Below, piece after piece: positions 7,623 through 17,146 of a DNA stretch of 64,000 bases. The notes below the pieces were generated by a model that was given only the letters and a program-made list of their open reading frames with translations, did no database searches and was not told the origin of the DNA. Where the stretch lies: positions 6,926,501 through 6,990,500 of the forward strand of contig NZ_CP100604.1 in assembly GCF_031202265.1 (NCBI RefSeq), given 5' to 3'. The DNA comes from Bradyrhizobium sp. Ash2021. Its GTDB lineage: Bacteria > Pseudomonadota > Alphaproteobacteria > Rhizobiales > Xanthobacteraceae. A program made the position numbers and the translations under genes. The stretch's first letter is position 1. Every line of letters begins with the position of its first letter.

Positions 7623-8446
7623 TCGACCGTAAGCACGATCTGTCGATCACCAAGCAGGCAGAGATTTTGAAGGTCAGTCGCGGCAGCGTGTACTATCTGC
7701 CGCGTCCAGTCTCTTCAGCCGACCTCGAGATCATGCAGCGTCTCGATCGGCTGCACCTGGAGTATCCCTTCGCCGGTTCGCGTATGTTGCGAGGCCTGCT
7801 GGCTTTGCAGGGGTGCAAGATCGGCCGCCGGCATGTGAAGACGCTCATGCGGCGGATGGGGATAGAGGCGCTCTATCGCCGTCCGCGCACCACCAAGCCC
7901 GAGCCCGGCCACAAGATCTATCCGTATCTGCTGCGCGGCATCGAGATCCGGCGGCCGAACCAGGTCTGGGCCATGGACATCACGTACATTCCGATGGCGC
8001 ACGGCTTCGTCTATCTCGCCGTGGTGCTGGACTGGGCGACACGTCGTGTTCTGTCGTGGCGGCTGTCGATCACGATGGAGGCGGCCTTCTGCGTCGAGAC
8101 CCTGGAAGATGCCTTGGCTCGCCACGGCAAGCCGGACATCTTCAACACCGATCAGGGCTCTCAGTTCACCGGCGCGGCGTTCACCGGCCTGCTCGCCAGC
8201 AATGGCATCGCCATCAGCATGGATGGCAAAGGGGCCTGGCGGGACAATGTGTTCGTCGAACGGCTGTGGCGCAGCGTCAAATACGAGGAGGTCTATCTGC
8301 GAGCCTACGAAACCGTCGGCGAGGCGCGACATTCGATCGGCCGGTATCTCGACTTTTACAACGGCCGACGTCCTCATTCGAGTCTTGACGACATGACCCC
8401 GGATCAAGCCTACTTCGATCTTCCGCCGCTCCGCGCGGCGGCCTAA
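7619..8446 (+). CDS. IS3-family transposase OrfB (DDE integrase core)
   Basis: A 275-residue catalytic part with an rve fold. The DDE triad is visible: Asp in AMDITYIPM (about residue 119), Asp in [11 protein letters not shown] (about 177) and Glu in [17 protein letters not shown] (about 213). The tail [19 protein letters not shown] is the usual IS3 ending. An N-terminal HTH_21-like region ([20 protein letters not shown]) precedes the core. In vivo it is probably made mainly as an OrfAB fusion through the slippery site in orfA. Confidence 0.9.
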   Translation: MIDRKHDLSITKQAEILKVSRGSVYYLPRPVSSADLEIMQRLDRLHLEYPFAGSRMLRGLLALQGCKIGRRHVKTLMRRMGIEALYRRPRTTKPEPGHKIYPYLLRGIEIRRPNQVWAMDITYIPMAHGFVYLAVVLDWATRRVLSWRLSITMEAAFCVETLEDALARHGKPDIFNTDQGSQFTGAAFTGLLASNGIAISMDGKGAWRDNVFVERLWRSVKYEEVYLRAYETVGEARHSIGRYLDFYNGRRPHSSLDDMTPDQAYFDLPPLRAAA

Positions 8447-8573
8447 CCTCGGCAGAGGCTCCACTTATCGACGCGGAATTTTTGTTCAGACAACCGGGGC
8501 CAGCTCAGTACCGACGATGCACTTCATCAAGTGTTGATCTATATCAACCTCGTTCCCGAATACGGCGGCTGAT

Positions 8574-8710
8574 GACCGCTCTGGGCCAAAAGCTGAAAAG
8601 TTCAATGGGAGCATATGTTTTCCGCTCTACCCCCAACAACGGACATAGAGCGACCACGGCGGTTTGTCCGAGTTGTGCCAACAAGAGACATCAACGGACC
8701 GGAGTGGCTA
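8574..8710 (+). repeat. Degenerate dispersed intergenic repeat, copy 5
   Basis: Contains tgggccaaaagctgaaaag, ttttccgctctaccccc, aacaacggacatagagcg and gttgtgccaacaagagacat. It lies just outside the right end of the IS and next to the amidohydrolase stop codon. Confidence 0.5.
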
Positions 8711-8713
8711 CGG

Positions 8714-10072
8714 TCACAGGGTGTTCTTGTATACCCGCCCATCCTTCATGATGACCTTGAAGTTCTTGGCAGGGTCGGCGATTAGATTGATGTTCTCCAG
8801 TGGATTGCCGTCGACCAGCAGCAGATCGGCAAGCGCGCCCTGTTCAACGACGCCGAGCTTCCCAGAATACGGATTGCGTTTGCCGGACAATGCTAGCAGT
8901 TCGGCGTTGGCGCCGGTTGCCATTGCGAGCGATTCGGCAGCGCTGTACCAGCGGACAAGCGAGGCCAGAATTGCCCCCTGTTGCTGCGCGAGCGCTTGGG
9001 AGAACAGGACATCGGTGCCCCACGCCGTCTTGATCTTGTACTTCTTCGCCAGTTCGTATGTCGCGGCTATGCCGGGCCAAACTTCATCAGCCTTGGCTCG
9101 TTGAACTGAGCCTACCGGAAAGCCTTGTCTCAACTCCTCGGGGAGGGGCTGCAGACTCAACCACACGCCCTTCTCGGCAATCAGCTTGGCAGTTGTCTCG
9201 TCCATCAGGAAGCCATGTTCGATACACTTCACACCAGCGGCAATGGCCCGCTGAATAGCCGCCGGCGTAAAGGCGTGTACGGTGACGTAAGTGCCCCAAT
9301 TCTCGGCCGCTTCGACAGCCGCCCGCAGTTCCGCCTCCGTGAAAGTCGACACGTCGATCGGGCTGAACGGCGAGGAAACACCGCCGCCGGCCGTCAATTT
9401 GATCTGGGAGGCGCCCTGCATGAGCTGCTCGCGGACGCGGACGCGGACCTCGTCAGGGCTGTCGGCGACCATACTGCCGCCAATCTGCTCCATGCGGCTG
9501 AGCATCCCGCCTATCGTGCGCGGCAGTTCCGACAACTGGCGGAAATCCCCGTGTCCGCTCGTCACCGTGATAAATGCCCCCGAGGGATAGATACGAGGCC
9601 CCGCGATCAACCCTGTGTCGATGGCGGTCTTTAGTCCGAATACCGGACCACCAACGTCGCGGACGGTGGTAAAGCCGCGCATCAGCGTGTCGGTTGCCTC
9701 AACGCTGGCCGCAATATTGTTGTATCCGACATCACCGACGATCGCCTGGGCAGGATTCGGCCGGATCAACATCGCATGCCAGTGCGCGTCGATCAGGCCG
9801 GGCATCAGCGTTCGCCCGCCGCCTGCGATCACGGTCATGCCGGGCTCGGCATCGATAGGCGCCGTCGAGATGCGTTCAAAGACGTTGCCCTTGATGAGGA
9901 CGCTGGACGGCGCAGAGAGCGAGCCGCTCTTACCGTCGAAAATCCGCACATTCTGAAAAAGTGTCACGCCAGCACTCACCGGCGAATTGCCTTGCGCGCG
10001 AACGGCGGACGCAAGGCTGACGGCCATAAGCGGAAGCGCGGCGACGAAAATCCTTCGGGAGATCGCGTTCAT
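8714..10072 (-). CDS. Secreted amidohydrolase-family metal-dependent hydrolase
   Basis: A 452-residue protein with an N-terminal export signal (SRRIFVAALPLMAVSLASAV, cleavage near VRAQ) that looks Tat-like. The metal ligands of the amidohydrolase barrel are present: DAHWH (about residue 97), a Lys in SQIKLTAGGG (about 226) that is probably carbamylated, His in TVHAFT (about 267), His in CIEHGF (about 286) and Asp in WGTDVL (about 353). The closest known relatives are prolidase- and imidazolonepropionase-like enzymes. The substrate, likely a peptide or cyclic amide, is unknown. No operon partner is visible; the neighbouring sequence on both sides is repeat. Confidence 0.88.
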   Translation of the reverse strand: MNAISRRIFVAALPLMAVSLASAVRAQGNSPVSAGVTLFQNVRIFDGKSGSLSAPSSVLIKGNVFERISTAPIDAEPGMTVIAGGGRTLMPGLIDAHWHAMLIRPNPAQAIVGDVGYNNIAASVEATDTLMRGFTTVRDVGGPVFGLKTAIDTGLIAGPRIYPSGAFITVTSGHGDFRQLSELPRTIGGMLSRMEQIGGSMVADSPDEVRVRVREQLMQGASQIKLTAGGGVSSPFSPIDVSTFTEAELRAAVEAAENWGTYVTVHAFTPAAIQRAIAAGVKCIEHGFLMDETTAKLIAEKGVWLSLQPLPEELRQGFPVGSVQRAKADEVWPGIAATYELAKKYKIKTAWGTDVLFSQALAQQQGAILASLVRWYSAAESLAMATGANAELLALSGKRNPYSGKLGVVEQGALADLLLVDGNPLENINLIADPAKNFKVIMKDGRVYKNTL

Positions 10073-10646
10073 TTAGCTCGCCCTCCTGGCAGACGTTTAC
10101 GAAGCCTTCACAACCTCTCGTCGAGCATAACTAGCCAAGCAGGACGGCTCAATGAGGCAGGGCTGCTGTCCCAAATAGGTCAGAATGCGAAGCGCTTGAA
10201 CCGAGCAAGTGTTTTTCCGCTTTACCTCCGAACTCAGACATTGGGCGCGCACCAGTCATGAATCTCACATTAAGTGGATTCTCCCATTTTTTTGAAATTT
10301 TGCGTACGAACCGGGGGAGACCGGTCGGACGGGAAGAGTAGCCTAGACTTTTGCCTACCCTCACCCCACCCGACAGTCGCTTTGCCCTTCGAAATGGACA
10401 TCAGTCGCGCGCATGTGCATAAGCGTATCAGGCCGACGACAGACAGTCCGCAGGTTGAAAGGCCTGTGCCAAAAGGCTGGGTACTCGCGCTGCTACGGGT
10501 TGGCCGACAGACGTCAGATGCTCTGAGATCTGCACTGGTGACCAATGGTGGGGTAGGGTTCCCCGCAGTGCTCTCTGGCTGATATTACAGCAAGAGGCCG
10601 ATAGCATGGGTTCCGCGGGAAAAACCCATCCCGCTACCGATGCAAG
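10073..10646. other. Intergenic region with a repeat copy and a possible transposase scrap
   Basis: About 570 bases. Positions 10150-10262 resemble the dispersed repeat (gtttttccgctttacctcc, gaactcagacattgggcg). On the minus strand near 10490-10560 a short frame reads GTLPHHWSPVQISEHL, which recalls IS30-type transposases but is too short to assign. The divergent starts at both ends imply promoters here, which I cannot place. Confidence 0.4.
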
Positions 10647-12452
10647 ATGTGGGCTCCCGTCATGACCAAGTCTACTGCGGGACGTGACTGGAATGCTAAA
10701 GACGGTGCGTTTCCGCTCGTTGATCCGCGTCAGGGCGATGTCGAGGACGACGCCGCGAGCCCCGGACAAAGGTCGCTGCTCGCGATCGCCGGGAATCTGT
10801 TAGTCGAAATCAGCCTGCCGAAACTACTGTTCGCTTGGACGGTCTCGCTGCTGCTGCCGGCGGTGCTGCTCGGCCTCACGCCGCTGGTGGCCACGGCGTG
10901 GCTTGCCACGGTGTCGGGGCATATTCTGGCGGTAACGGAAATTGGCGCCGCACTGGTACTGGTTGTCCTGGTCGCGTTGGGATGGATCGGATGGCGGCCT
11001 CTGTTGCGGATCGCCGAGGTCAACTTCTGGTCGCTCAACGCGCTTGCCGTCCAGCCGGGCTATGCATTTTGCCGTGAGGCGCTGCGCCAACTGGCGGAGC
11101 GGATGTTCGCCCGGCACTCCAACGCCGCCGGGCGGGCGCGGTTGCGCGCGGCGAGTTCCGCCGGCGCCGGCATCGTCCTGTGCGGATGCGCGGCATTGAT
11201 TGCCATTTTCATCTGGCCGGGCTCGCGCTGGATGGGCACCGTGACCGATCTCGCGGCACTGCATCGCTTGGTCTTGCCGACGCTTGCCAACGCCGTCGTG
11301 CTGGTGTCCAGTTATTTCGCGATCGCGGCGCTCGTCTGGGGCTTCGCGGATGCCAGCATGGATCAGCCGTTCGATCTCGCTGCATTCGATGACGCGCCGC
11401 CCGGTGGCCGCACCTGGCGCGTCGCGCATCTTTCGGACCTTCACACAGTCGGTGAGCGATATGGTTTTCGTATCGAAAGCGGACGCGGCGGCCCACGCGG
11501 CAACGAACGCCTCGACCGCGTCATGGCTCGGCTCGCGGCCATCCATACCGCACATCCGCTCGATCTCGTTCTTGTCAGCGGCGACATGACCGATGCCGGC
11601 CGCGCGACGGAATGGGCCGAATTCCTTGACACAGTGGCGCGGCACCCCGCCCTCGCGGTACGCATGATCGTGCTGCCAGGCAATCACGACGTGAACATCG
11701 TCGACCGCGCTAATCCAGCGCGGCTCGACTTGCCATTCAGCCCAGGCAAGCGGTTACGGCAGATGCGGACACTGTCGGCGATCGCGGCAGTGCAGGGCGA
11801 TCGCGTGCACGTCGTAGACGGCGCCAAGCAACGCGCGTCGACGCTCAATGAGGCGCTGGCACCGCATCGCCTACGGATCGCGGCCTTCGTGGATCGCGGC
11901 GGCCTGCGCCGCGCCGCCGGGCTCGGGCGTCTCTTCGACGATCAATTTCCGATGATCATGCCGCCCGATTCGGAGGACGGTCTCGGTGTCGCTATCCTCA
12001 ACTCCAACGCCGAAACCCATTTCTCCTTCACCAACGCGCTCGGATTTGTCTCCGTCGAACAAACGTATCGTCTCGCGGCTGCGCTCAACAAATTTTCAAA
12101 GGCCAGCTGGGTCGTCGCGCTGCATCACCACTTGTTGGAATATCCGATGCCGATGACGGCATTTTCCGAGCGGCTCGGCACTGCGCTCGTCAACGGCACC
12201 TGGTTCGTACGCAAGCTCAGGCCGTTGGCGGCCCGCATCGTGGTCATGCACGGCCACCGCCATATCGATTGGATCGGCGCCTGCGGCGCGATAAAAATCG
12301 TGTCCGCCCCGTCGCCGGTGATGGGCGCCACAGACGACGCACCCACGCACTTTCATATCCACACGCTCGCGGCAGCCCCCGACGGGCGGCTTTATTTGCT
12401 TCCGCCCGAGTGCATCGAGATTGCTGGCGTCGAAGCTCGATCCGCAGGTTAG
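10647..12452 (+). CDS. Membrane-anchored metallophosphoesterase
   Basis: A 601-residue protein with several membrane helices in residues about 50-240 (for example LLFAWTVSLLLPAVLLGLTP) and a calcineurin-like phosphoesterase domain in residues about 265-575. The five metal motifs are all there: SDLHT (264), GDMTD (311), LPGNHDVN (345), ALHHHL (492) and HGHRH (535). It is probably an inner-membrane enzyme acting on a phosphoester or diphosphate; the UDP-diacylglucosamine hydrolase LpxH/LpxG is one family parallel, but I have no direct evidence. An ATG at 10662 is an alternative start. It converges with, and overlaps by four bases, the AI-2E-family permease gene. Confidence 0.85.
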   Translation: MWAPVMTKSTAGRDWNAKDGAFPLVDPRQGDVEDDAASPGQRSLLAIAGNLLVEISLPKLLFAWTVSLLLPAVLLGLTPLVATAWLATVSGHILAVTEIGAALVLVVLVALGWIGWRPLLRIAEVNFWSLNALAVQPGYAFCREALRQLAERMFARHSNAAGRARLRAASSAGAGIVLCGCAALIAIFIWPGSRWMGTVTDLAALHRLVLPTLANAVVLVSSYFAIAALVWGFADASMDQPFDLAAFDDAPPGGRTWRVAHLSDLHTVGERYGFRIESGRGGPRGNERLDRVMARLAAIHTAHPLDLVLVSGDMTDAGRATEWAEFLDTVARHPALAVRMIVLPGNHDVNIVDRANPARLDLPFSPGKRLRQMRTLSAIAAVQGDRVHVVDGAKQRASTLNEALAPHRLRIAAFVDRGGLRRAAGLGRLFDDQFPMIMPPDSEDGLGVAILNSNAETHFSFTNALGFVSVEQTYRLAAALNKFSKASWVVALHHHLLEYPMPMTAFSERLGTALVNGTWFVRKLRPLAARIVVMHGHRHIDWIGACGAIKIVSAPSPVMGATDDAPTHFHIHTLAAAPDGRLYLLPPECIEIAGVEARSAG

Positions 12453-13489
12453 ATTTTACGGGTTTTAGTCTGTTCCGGTCCGCCGAGCAGATCGGCGAGC
12501 CAGCGGCTCGACGGATGCTGGCGGGAGAAACTCAGTATGGCGAGGGCGATGGGCACACCGATGAAGCTACCGAACAGGCCCCACAGGAACGTCCAGAAGA
12601 AGACCGCGAACAGCACGACCAATGGGGAGATCGAAAGAATGCTGCCAGACACGCGCGGCTCGATATAGCTACCGACTACGAACTGGATGATATTGAGGCA
12701 GACGAAGACGCCCAGAACCGTCTGCCAGCTGTCGAACTGGGTCATGGCCAGCAGGGTCGGAAACAGGGTTGCGATGAAAGGGCCGATGAACGGGATATAG
12801 TTCAGCGCGAAGGCGATTACGCCCCATTCAATCGCGAACGGCAACCCGGTGATCCAGGCGAAAACGCCGACGAGCAGGCCGGTCAAGGCGCTCATCTGCG
12901 TGCGCACCAGCATGTACTTTCTGAACTTCTCCGCGGTCGCAACGCTGCCGTCCAGAAGCATGCGCGCAGCCTCCCGGTTGTCGAGCGCCTCGATCTTGCG
13001 CCGCATATCGTCGACTTCCAGCAGTCCCAGGATGAGGTAGATCAGCGCGATCAGCCAGAAACTGAGGGTGGTATGGACGCGGCCCGCGATATGCTGCGTC
13101 GCACGCAATAGCCAGGCGACGTTGAAATGTTCGGCCCATAGCCCAGCGACGGAGACGCCGTGACTGTCGAGCCATGTCACCATGGCATCATACAGCGCCT
13201 GGTAGCGCGGCGCGTCCGCGACGAGCGATCGTGCCACCCGGCCGAAGCCCCAAGCGACCAGTGAGGCGAAGGTGAGACACACCGCGACCGTGACGACGAT
13301 CGTGATAGCAAGCGCCAGCAGCTTCGGCATCCGCCCCTGCAACCAGTGCTGCAACGGCCAAACAATTGCGATGATGAAAATTGCCAGCGCAAGCGGCGCA
13401 AATACGATGCTCGCCTGCGCCGCGGCGGCCGCGAGCAGCACTGCCGCAATGATCGCCACAGCGATCTTCAATGCAAGGCCAGCCACCAT
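12449..13489 (-). CDS. AI-2E-family (PF01594) transporter
   Basis: A 346-residue membrane protein with paired N-terminal helices (VAGLALKIAVAIIAAVLLAA, then IVFAPLALAIFIIAIVWPLQ) and the family signature region AFALNYIPFIGPFIATLFPT. The last part (FFWTFLWGLFGSFIGVPIAL) matches the family C-terminus. The name comes from E. coli TqsA; most members have other or unknown cargo, including sodium/proton exchange. I start at the ATG at 13489 because the longer GTG start at 13588 adds a Cys- and Arg-rich stretch unlike the family. The gene is divergent from hdeD-like. Confidence 0.85.
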   Translation of the reverse strand: MVAGLALKIAVAIIAAVLLAAAAAQASIVFAPLALAIFIIAIVWPLQHWLQGRMPKLLALAITIVVTVAVCLTFASLVAWGFGRVARSLVADAPRYQALYDAMVTWLDSHGVSVAGLWAEHFNVAWLLRATQHIAGRVHTTLSFWLIALIYLILGLLEVDDMRRKIEALDNREAARMLLDGSVATAEKFRKYMLVRTQMSALTGLLVGVFAWITGLPFAIEWGVIAFALNYIPFIGPFIATLFPTLLAMTQFDSWQTVLGVFVCLNIIQFVVGSYIEPRVSGSILSISPLVVLFAVFFWTFLWGLFGSFIGVPIALAILSFSRQHPSSRWLADLLGGPEQTKTRKI

Positions 13490-13758
13490 TCTCTTGGCGC
13501 TTTCAGAAAAATACCGGCTTCTGCCGGAGACCAGCTTAGGGCTTCGACAACAGCCCGGCAATGCATGACAACCCTGGGGAGAGCCCACGTCATTTCATTA
13601 GAATCGTCAGCATTGCGAACCCACATCGAAGACAGAAAAAGTCGAAATAGCAGAATTAGCGACTGTTGGCGGTCCTACTTTTTCGATATTCTAGCTTCGC
13701 TCACCTACCGTCTTTTGCAGACGCACGTCCAGATAGGTTTTCAAATTGGAGGACCATC

Positions 13759-14325
13759 ATGACAGACACTCTGATAAATCTTCAAGCCGGCTCAGATACG
13801 GCGCCTCTACGCGCCAAGTGGGGCTGGATCGTCGCACTCGGCGTCGTCTATCTCGTCGTCGGGTTTATCGCGCTGGGCAGCGTTGTGATGGCCACTGTCG
13901 CGAGCGTCCTCGTCGTCGGCGTGATGATGATCATCGCCGGCGTTGCCGAAGTATTCAGCGCCTTCCAGATCAAGAGCTGGGGCAAATTCTTGCTCTGGGC
14001 TCTGCTCGGTATGCTCTACATCATTGCCGGCTTCGTCACGTTCGAGAATCCGCTTCTTGCCGCTGCGCTGCTCACCCTCATTCTCGGCGCCTCACTTGTA
14101 GCCTCGGGCATCATGCGGATCATCCTTGCCTTCAGCATGAAGCGGGAAACGCCCTGGATCCTGGTGCTGGTGTCCGCCGTGATTACGCTGCTGCTCGGCC
14201 TCTTGATCTTGGCGCACTGGCCGGTCTCGAGTCTCTATATTCTCGGCCTGTTCCTTGGCATCGATCTGATCATGGCCGGCGCAGGCTGGATCGGATTGGG
14301 CTTCGGCCTGCGCCGCGCTCGTTGA
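13759..14325 (+). CDS. HdeD-family (DUF308) membrane protein
   Basis: A 188-residue inner-membrane protein with six helices in three repeated pairs, as in HdeD. The start MTDTLINLQAGSD is followed by KWGWIVALGVVYLVVGFIAL and MMIIAGVAEVFSAFQIKSWG, a block typical of the family. HdeD protects E. coli from acid at high cell density; here a general stress role is only inferred. The ATG at 13759 has ggagga six bases ahead; a longer frame from 13666 lacks this and was rejected. A LapA-like remnant, then patatin and GntP genes, follow on the same strand. Confidence 0.85.
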   Translation: MTDTLINLQAGSDTAPLRAKWGWIVALGVVYLVVGFIALGSVVMATVASVLVVGVMMIIAGVAEVFSAFQIKSWGKFLLWALLGMLYIIAGFVTFENPLLAAALLTLILGASLVASGIMRIILAFSMKRETPWILVLVSAVITLLLGLLILAHWPVSSLYILGLFLGIDLIMAGAGWIGLGFGLRRAR

Positions 14326-14386
14326 AGATTGAGCTGGCGGAATGCGCGCGATGCGGTCGTCTTGATCAACGACAAAGAGGTGCCGC

Positions 14387-14613
14387 ATGCGCTGGATCTG
14401 CCTCGCTGTCATCATTCTGTTTGCCGCTGCCATGACCGTTTTCGCACCGCTTCGAGATCGTCGCCATCTCTTTCCCGGGCCCCAACGTCCACGTGTCCCT
14501 CGAGCGGCTGGTTGGCGTCACCTACCTCCTGGGGCGGGGACGGGCTGCAGCCTGTTTGCGCTGCTGGTGAATCTTACGAAGGGTTGAAAAGAGGCGTAAT
14601 GGGCTCGACCTGA
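14387..14613 (+). pseudogene. Frameshifted LapA-like small membrane protein
   Basis: The first frame gives MRWICLAVIILFAAAMTVFA. The next frame continues FEIVAISFPGPNVHVSLERL and VGVTYLLG, then the first frame returns with GCSLFALL, and a third ends SYEGLKRG. Put together this is the two-helix pattern of LapA-domain proteins, including the helix, FEIV strand, helix and charged tail. At least two or three indels break it, near 14446, 14535 and 14570. agagg precedes the ATG. It may be recently lost, since all segments remain recognisable. Confidence 0.55.
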
Positions 14614-14650
14614 ATCAGCGTCGTTTGATCTCCAATCAAAGAGGGTAACG

Positions 14651-15679
14651 ATGGACGAAACAGTGCGTCAACCGGTTCCGGTGGACCTCGCTTTGCAGGG
14701 CGGTGGCTCGCACGGTGCGTTCACTTGGGGCGTCCTCGATCGACTGATCGAGGAGCCATGGCTGCGGATCGAGGCGATCTCCGGCACGTCGGCAGGCGCG
14801 ATGAATGCGGCCTTGGTGGCCGATGGATGGACACAAGGCGGGGCGGAAGGCGCCCGCGCAGCTCTCGAGACGTATTGGCGGCGTGTGTCGCAGGCTGCGG
14901 CGTTCAGCCCGCTGCAGCGCTCGCCGCTCGATCGGCTGATGGGCCGCTGGACGCTCGACACCTCCCCCGCCTATGTCGCCATGGACCTGATGACGCGCGT
15001 GCTCTCGCCCTACGATCTCAATCCGTTCGGGCTCAATCCGTTACGCACCATCCTTGGTGAAATCATCGATTTCGACCGGCTTGCGCGGGCGCCGATCTTG
15101 CTGTTCATCACCGCGACCAACGTGCGGACCGGCCGCGGCCGTGTCTTCCGCAACGCTGAAATCACGGCCGACGTCCTTCTTGCCTCGGCTTGTCTGCCGA
15201 CCATGTTCCAGGCGATCGAGATCGACGGCGAGCCCTATTGGGATGGCGGTTATGCCGGCAATCCGACCCTCACACCGCTGGTGCGCGAAAGCGACGCGCA
15301 CGACACCATCCTGGTGCAGATCAATCCGCGCGAACGGCGGGAGCCGCTGCGCACGGCAAACGAGATCCTCAACCGGCTCAACGAGATTTCCTTCAACTCA
15401 CCGTTGATGAAGGAATTGCGCATGATCGCGCTGCTGCGTCAGGTGGTGGATCCCGGACACGGCGAGGGCGCGCGCTGGGCCGGCATGCGCACCCACAGCA
15501 TCTGGACTGACAAGCTCGCCGACTTCGGCGCCTCTTCGAAACTCAATGCCGAGTGGAGTTTCGTGGGCATGTTGAAGGAGGAAGGGCGCCGCTGCGCCGA
15601 CGCATTCCTCGCCACGCATGGCGAGGATCTGGGCCAGCGCTCCACCGCCGACCTCGACGTGCTGCTGGCGGAGTGCTGA
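14651..15679 (+). CDS. Patatin-like phospholipase
   Basis: A 342-residue cytoplasmic acyl hydrolase. It has the oxyanion loop ALQGGGSHGAFTWG (about residues 14-27), the nucleophile elbow AISGTSAGAMNAA (Ser at about 46) and the catalytic Asp in YWDGGYAGNPT (about 198), so the Ser-Asp dyad is complete. A related arrangement in alphaproteobacteria puts a patatin and a GntP permease beside a hydroxybutyrate dehydrogenase, which would suggest a role in polyhydroxybutyrate turnover; that dehydrogenase is absent here. The GntP gene starts three bases after its stop codon. Confidence 0.9.
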   Translation: MDETVRQPVPVDLALQGGGSHGAFTWGVLDRLIEEPWLRIEAISGTSAGAMNAALVADGWTQGGAEGARAALETYWRRVSQAAAFSPLQRSPLDRLMGRWTLDTSPAYVAMDLMTRVLSPYDLNPFGLNPLRTILGEIIDFDRLARAPILLFITATNVRTGRGRVFRNAEITADVLLASACLPTMFQAIEIDGEPYWDGGYAGNPTLTPLVRESDAHDTILVQINPRERREPLRTANEILNRLNEISFNSPLMKELRMIALLRQVVDPGHGEGARWAGMRTHSIWTDKLADFGASSKLNAEWSFVGMLKEEGRRCADAFLATHGEDLGQRSTADLDVLLAEC

Positions 15680-15682
15680 GCG

Positions 15683-17146
15683 ATGACGCTTGTGGGCCTC
15701 GCTGGCATCCTGCTCGGGCTTGGCCTTCTGATCTGGCTTGCCTTCCGCGGCTGGAGCGTGCTGGTGCTCGCGCCGCTCGCCGCGCTGATTGCAGCCCTCA
15801 TGGCCGGTGAGCCGCTGCTCGCACACTGGACGCAGACCTTCATGGTCGGCGCGGCCGGGTTTCTGGCGCAGTTCTTTCCGTTGTTCCTGCTCGGCGCGCT
15901 GTTCGGAAAGCTGATGGAGGACTCAGGCTCAGTTAGTGCGATTGCAGCCTTCGTGACGCAAAAGCTCGGCACGCGGCGCGCGGTGCTGGCGGTGGTGCTC
16001 GCCGGCGCGCTCGTCACCTATGGCGGCGTCAGCCTGTTCGTCGCCTTCTTCGTGCTGGCGCCGATGGCGCACGAGCTGTTTCGCGCGGCCGGCATTCCGC
16101 GGCGGCTGATGCCGGCGGCGATCGTGCTCGGTACCTCGACATTCACTATGTCGGCACTGCCGGGCACGCCGTCGATTCAGAACGCGATCCCGATGCCGTT
16201 CTTCGGCACCACGCCGTTCGCCGCACCCGGCCTCGGCCTTCTGGCGTCGCTGATCATGCTCGGCTTCGGGCTATGGTGGCTCAATCGCGAGGAGGCAAAA
16301 GCAAGAGCAAGCGGCGAAGGCTTCGGCGACGGCACACCGATGCCGACCGAGCGGCTGACCGCCGATGAGGTGCTGCGTGAGCGCGCCACCACCGCGCGCG
16401 AATTCGATCCGGCCGAGATCGCGCATGGTGCCATGACGGACATCGCCCCAAAGGTCACGCGCGCCGCGCTGCCGCTTGTGGTCGTGATCATCGTCAATCT
16501 CGCGATGTCGCTTGTCATCATACCGGCACTAGACACGCATTATCTGGCCGAGACGCGTTTCGGCGAGACTTCGCTTGCCGCGGTCGGCGGCGTGTGGGCA
16601 GTGATCAGCGCGCTCGCTTGCGCCATCGTTACGGTGCTTGCGGCAAGCTATCGACGATTGCCGGCGTTGCGCGCGACCATCGATGCCGGCGCCAACGCCT
16701 CAGTGCTGCCGGCGGTGAGCGTGGCAAGCCTGGTCGGCTTCGGCGCCGTTGTGGCGGCGATGCCGGCCTTCGCGGTCGTGCGCGACGCCGTGCTCGGCGT
16801 CGGCGGCGGACCGTTGGTGTCGCTCGCGGTCGCGACCAACGTGCTCGCCGCCCTCACCGGTTCGGCGTCAGGCGGGCTGACCATCGCGCTCGACGCACTT
16901 GGGGCCACCTACATGACCCGCGCGGCGGAAATCGGCCTCAATCCCGCGCTGCTGCACCGCGTGGCGGTGATCGGCTCGGGCACGCTCGATAGCCTGCCGC
17001 ACAATGGAGCGGTGGTCACATTGCTCGCGGTCTGCGGATCGACGCACCGAGACAGCTATCGCGACATCGTTGTGGTCGGCATCATCGGGGCCCTTGTAGC
17101 CCTTGCCGCCGTCATCGGGCTTGGCTCTGTGGCAGGTTCGTTCTGA
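15683..17146 (+). CDS. GntP-family permease
   Basis: A 487-residue transporter with about 12 to 14 membrane helices. Family blocks include FFPLFLLGALFGKLMEDSG, ALVTYGGVSLFVAFFVLAPM and TMSALPGTPSIQNAIPMPFF near the N-half, and TGSASGGLTIALDALG and GTLDSLPHNGAVVTLL near the C-terminus. GntP members take up gluconate or other small hydroxy acids; beside a patatin gene, a hydroxybutyrate-type substrate is possible but not shown. Spacing of three bases to the upstream gene indicates one operon. No dehydrogenase follows; the next 470 bases are repeat-like. Confidence 0.88.
   Translation: MTLVGLAGILLGLGLLIWLAFRGWSVLVLAPLAALIAALMAGEPLLAHWTQTFMVGAAGFLAQFFPLFLLGALFGKLMEDSGSVSAIAAFVTQKLGTRRAVLAVVLAGALVTYGGVSLFVAFFVLAPMAHELFRAAGIPRRLMPAAIVLGTSTFTMSALPGTPSIQNAIPMPFFGTTPFAAPGLGLLASLIMLGFGLWWLNREEAKARASGEGFGDGTPMPTERLTADEVLRERATTAREFDPAEIAHGAMTDIAPKVTRAALPLVVVIIVNLAMSLVIIPALDTHYLAETRFGETSLAAVGGVWAVISALACAIVTVLAASYRRLPALRATIDAGANASVLPAVSVASLVGFGAVVAAMPAFAVVRDAVLGVGGGPLVSLAVATNVLAALTGSASGGLTIALDALGATYMTRAAEIGLNPALLHRVAVIGSGTLDSLPHNGAVVTLLAVCGSTHRDSYRDIVVVGIIGALVALAAVIGLGSVAGSF

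Larger units (their letters stand above)
7247..8492 (+). mobile_element. IS3-family insertion sequence
   Basis: About 1.25 kb with orfA and orfB in the -1 arrangement typical of IS3. Imperfect terminal inverted repeats are visible: cgataagtgga at 7258-7268 and its exact complement tccacttatcg at 8460-8470. The match extends inward (17 of 20 bases) and, less well, outward to tctggac and gttcaga. The outer ends are uncertain by several bases, and no clear target duplication is seen. Both frames are intact, so it may still be active. Confidence 0.85.

Noticed and set aside
10274..10582. Plus-strand frame of 102 codons
   Set aside because: No family features and it includes repeat-like and low-confidence scrap sequence; no ribosome site.
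10428..10769. Minus-strand frame with PHHWSPVQISEHL, like IS30 transposase
   Set aside because: Only about 15 residues match the pattern and the frame overlaps the metallophosphoesterase start.
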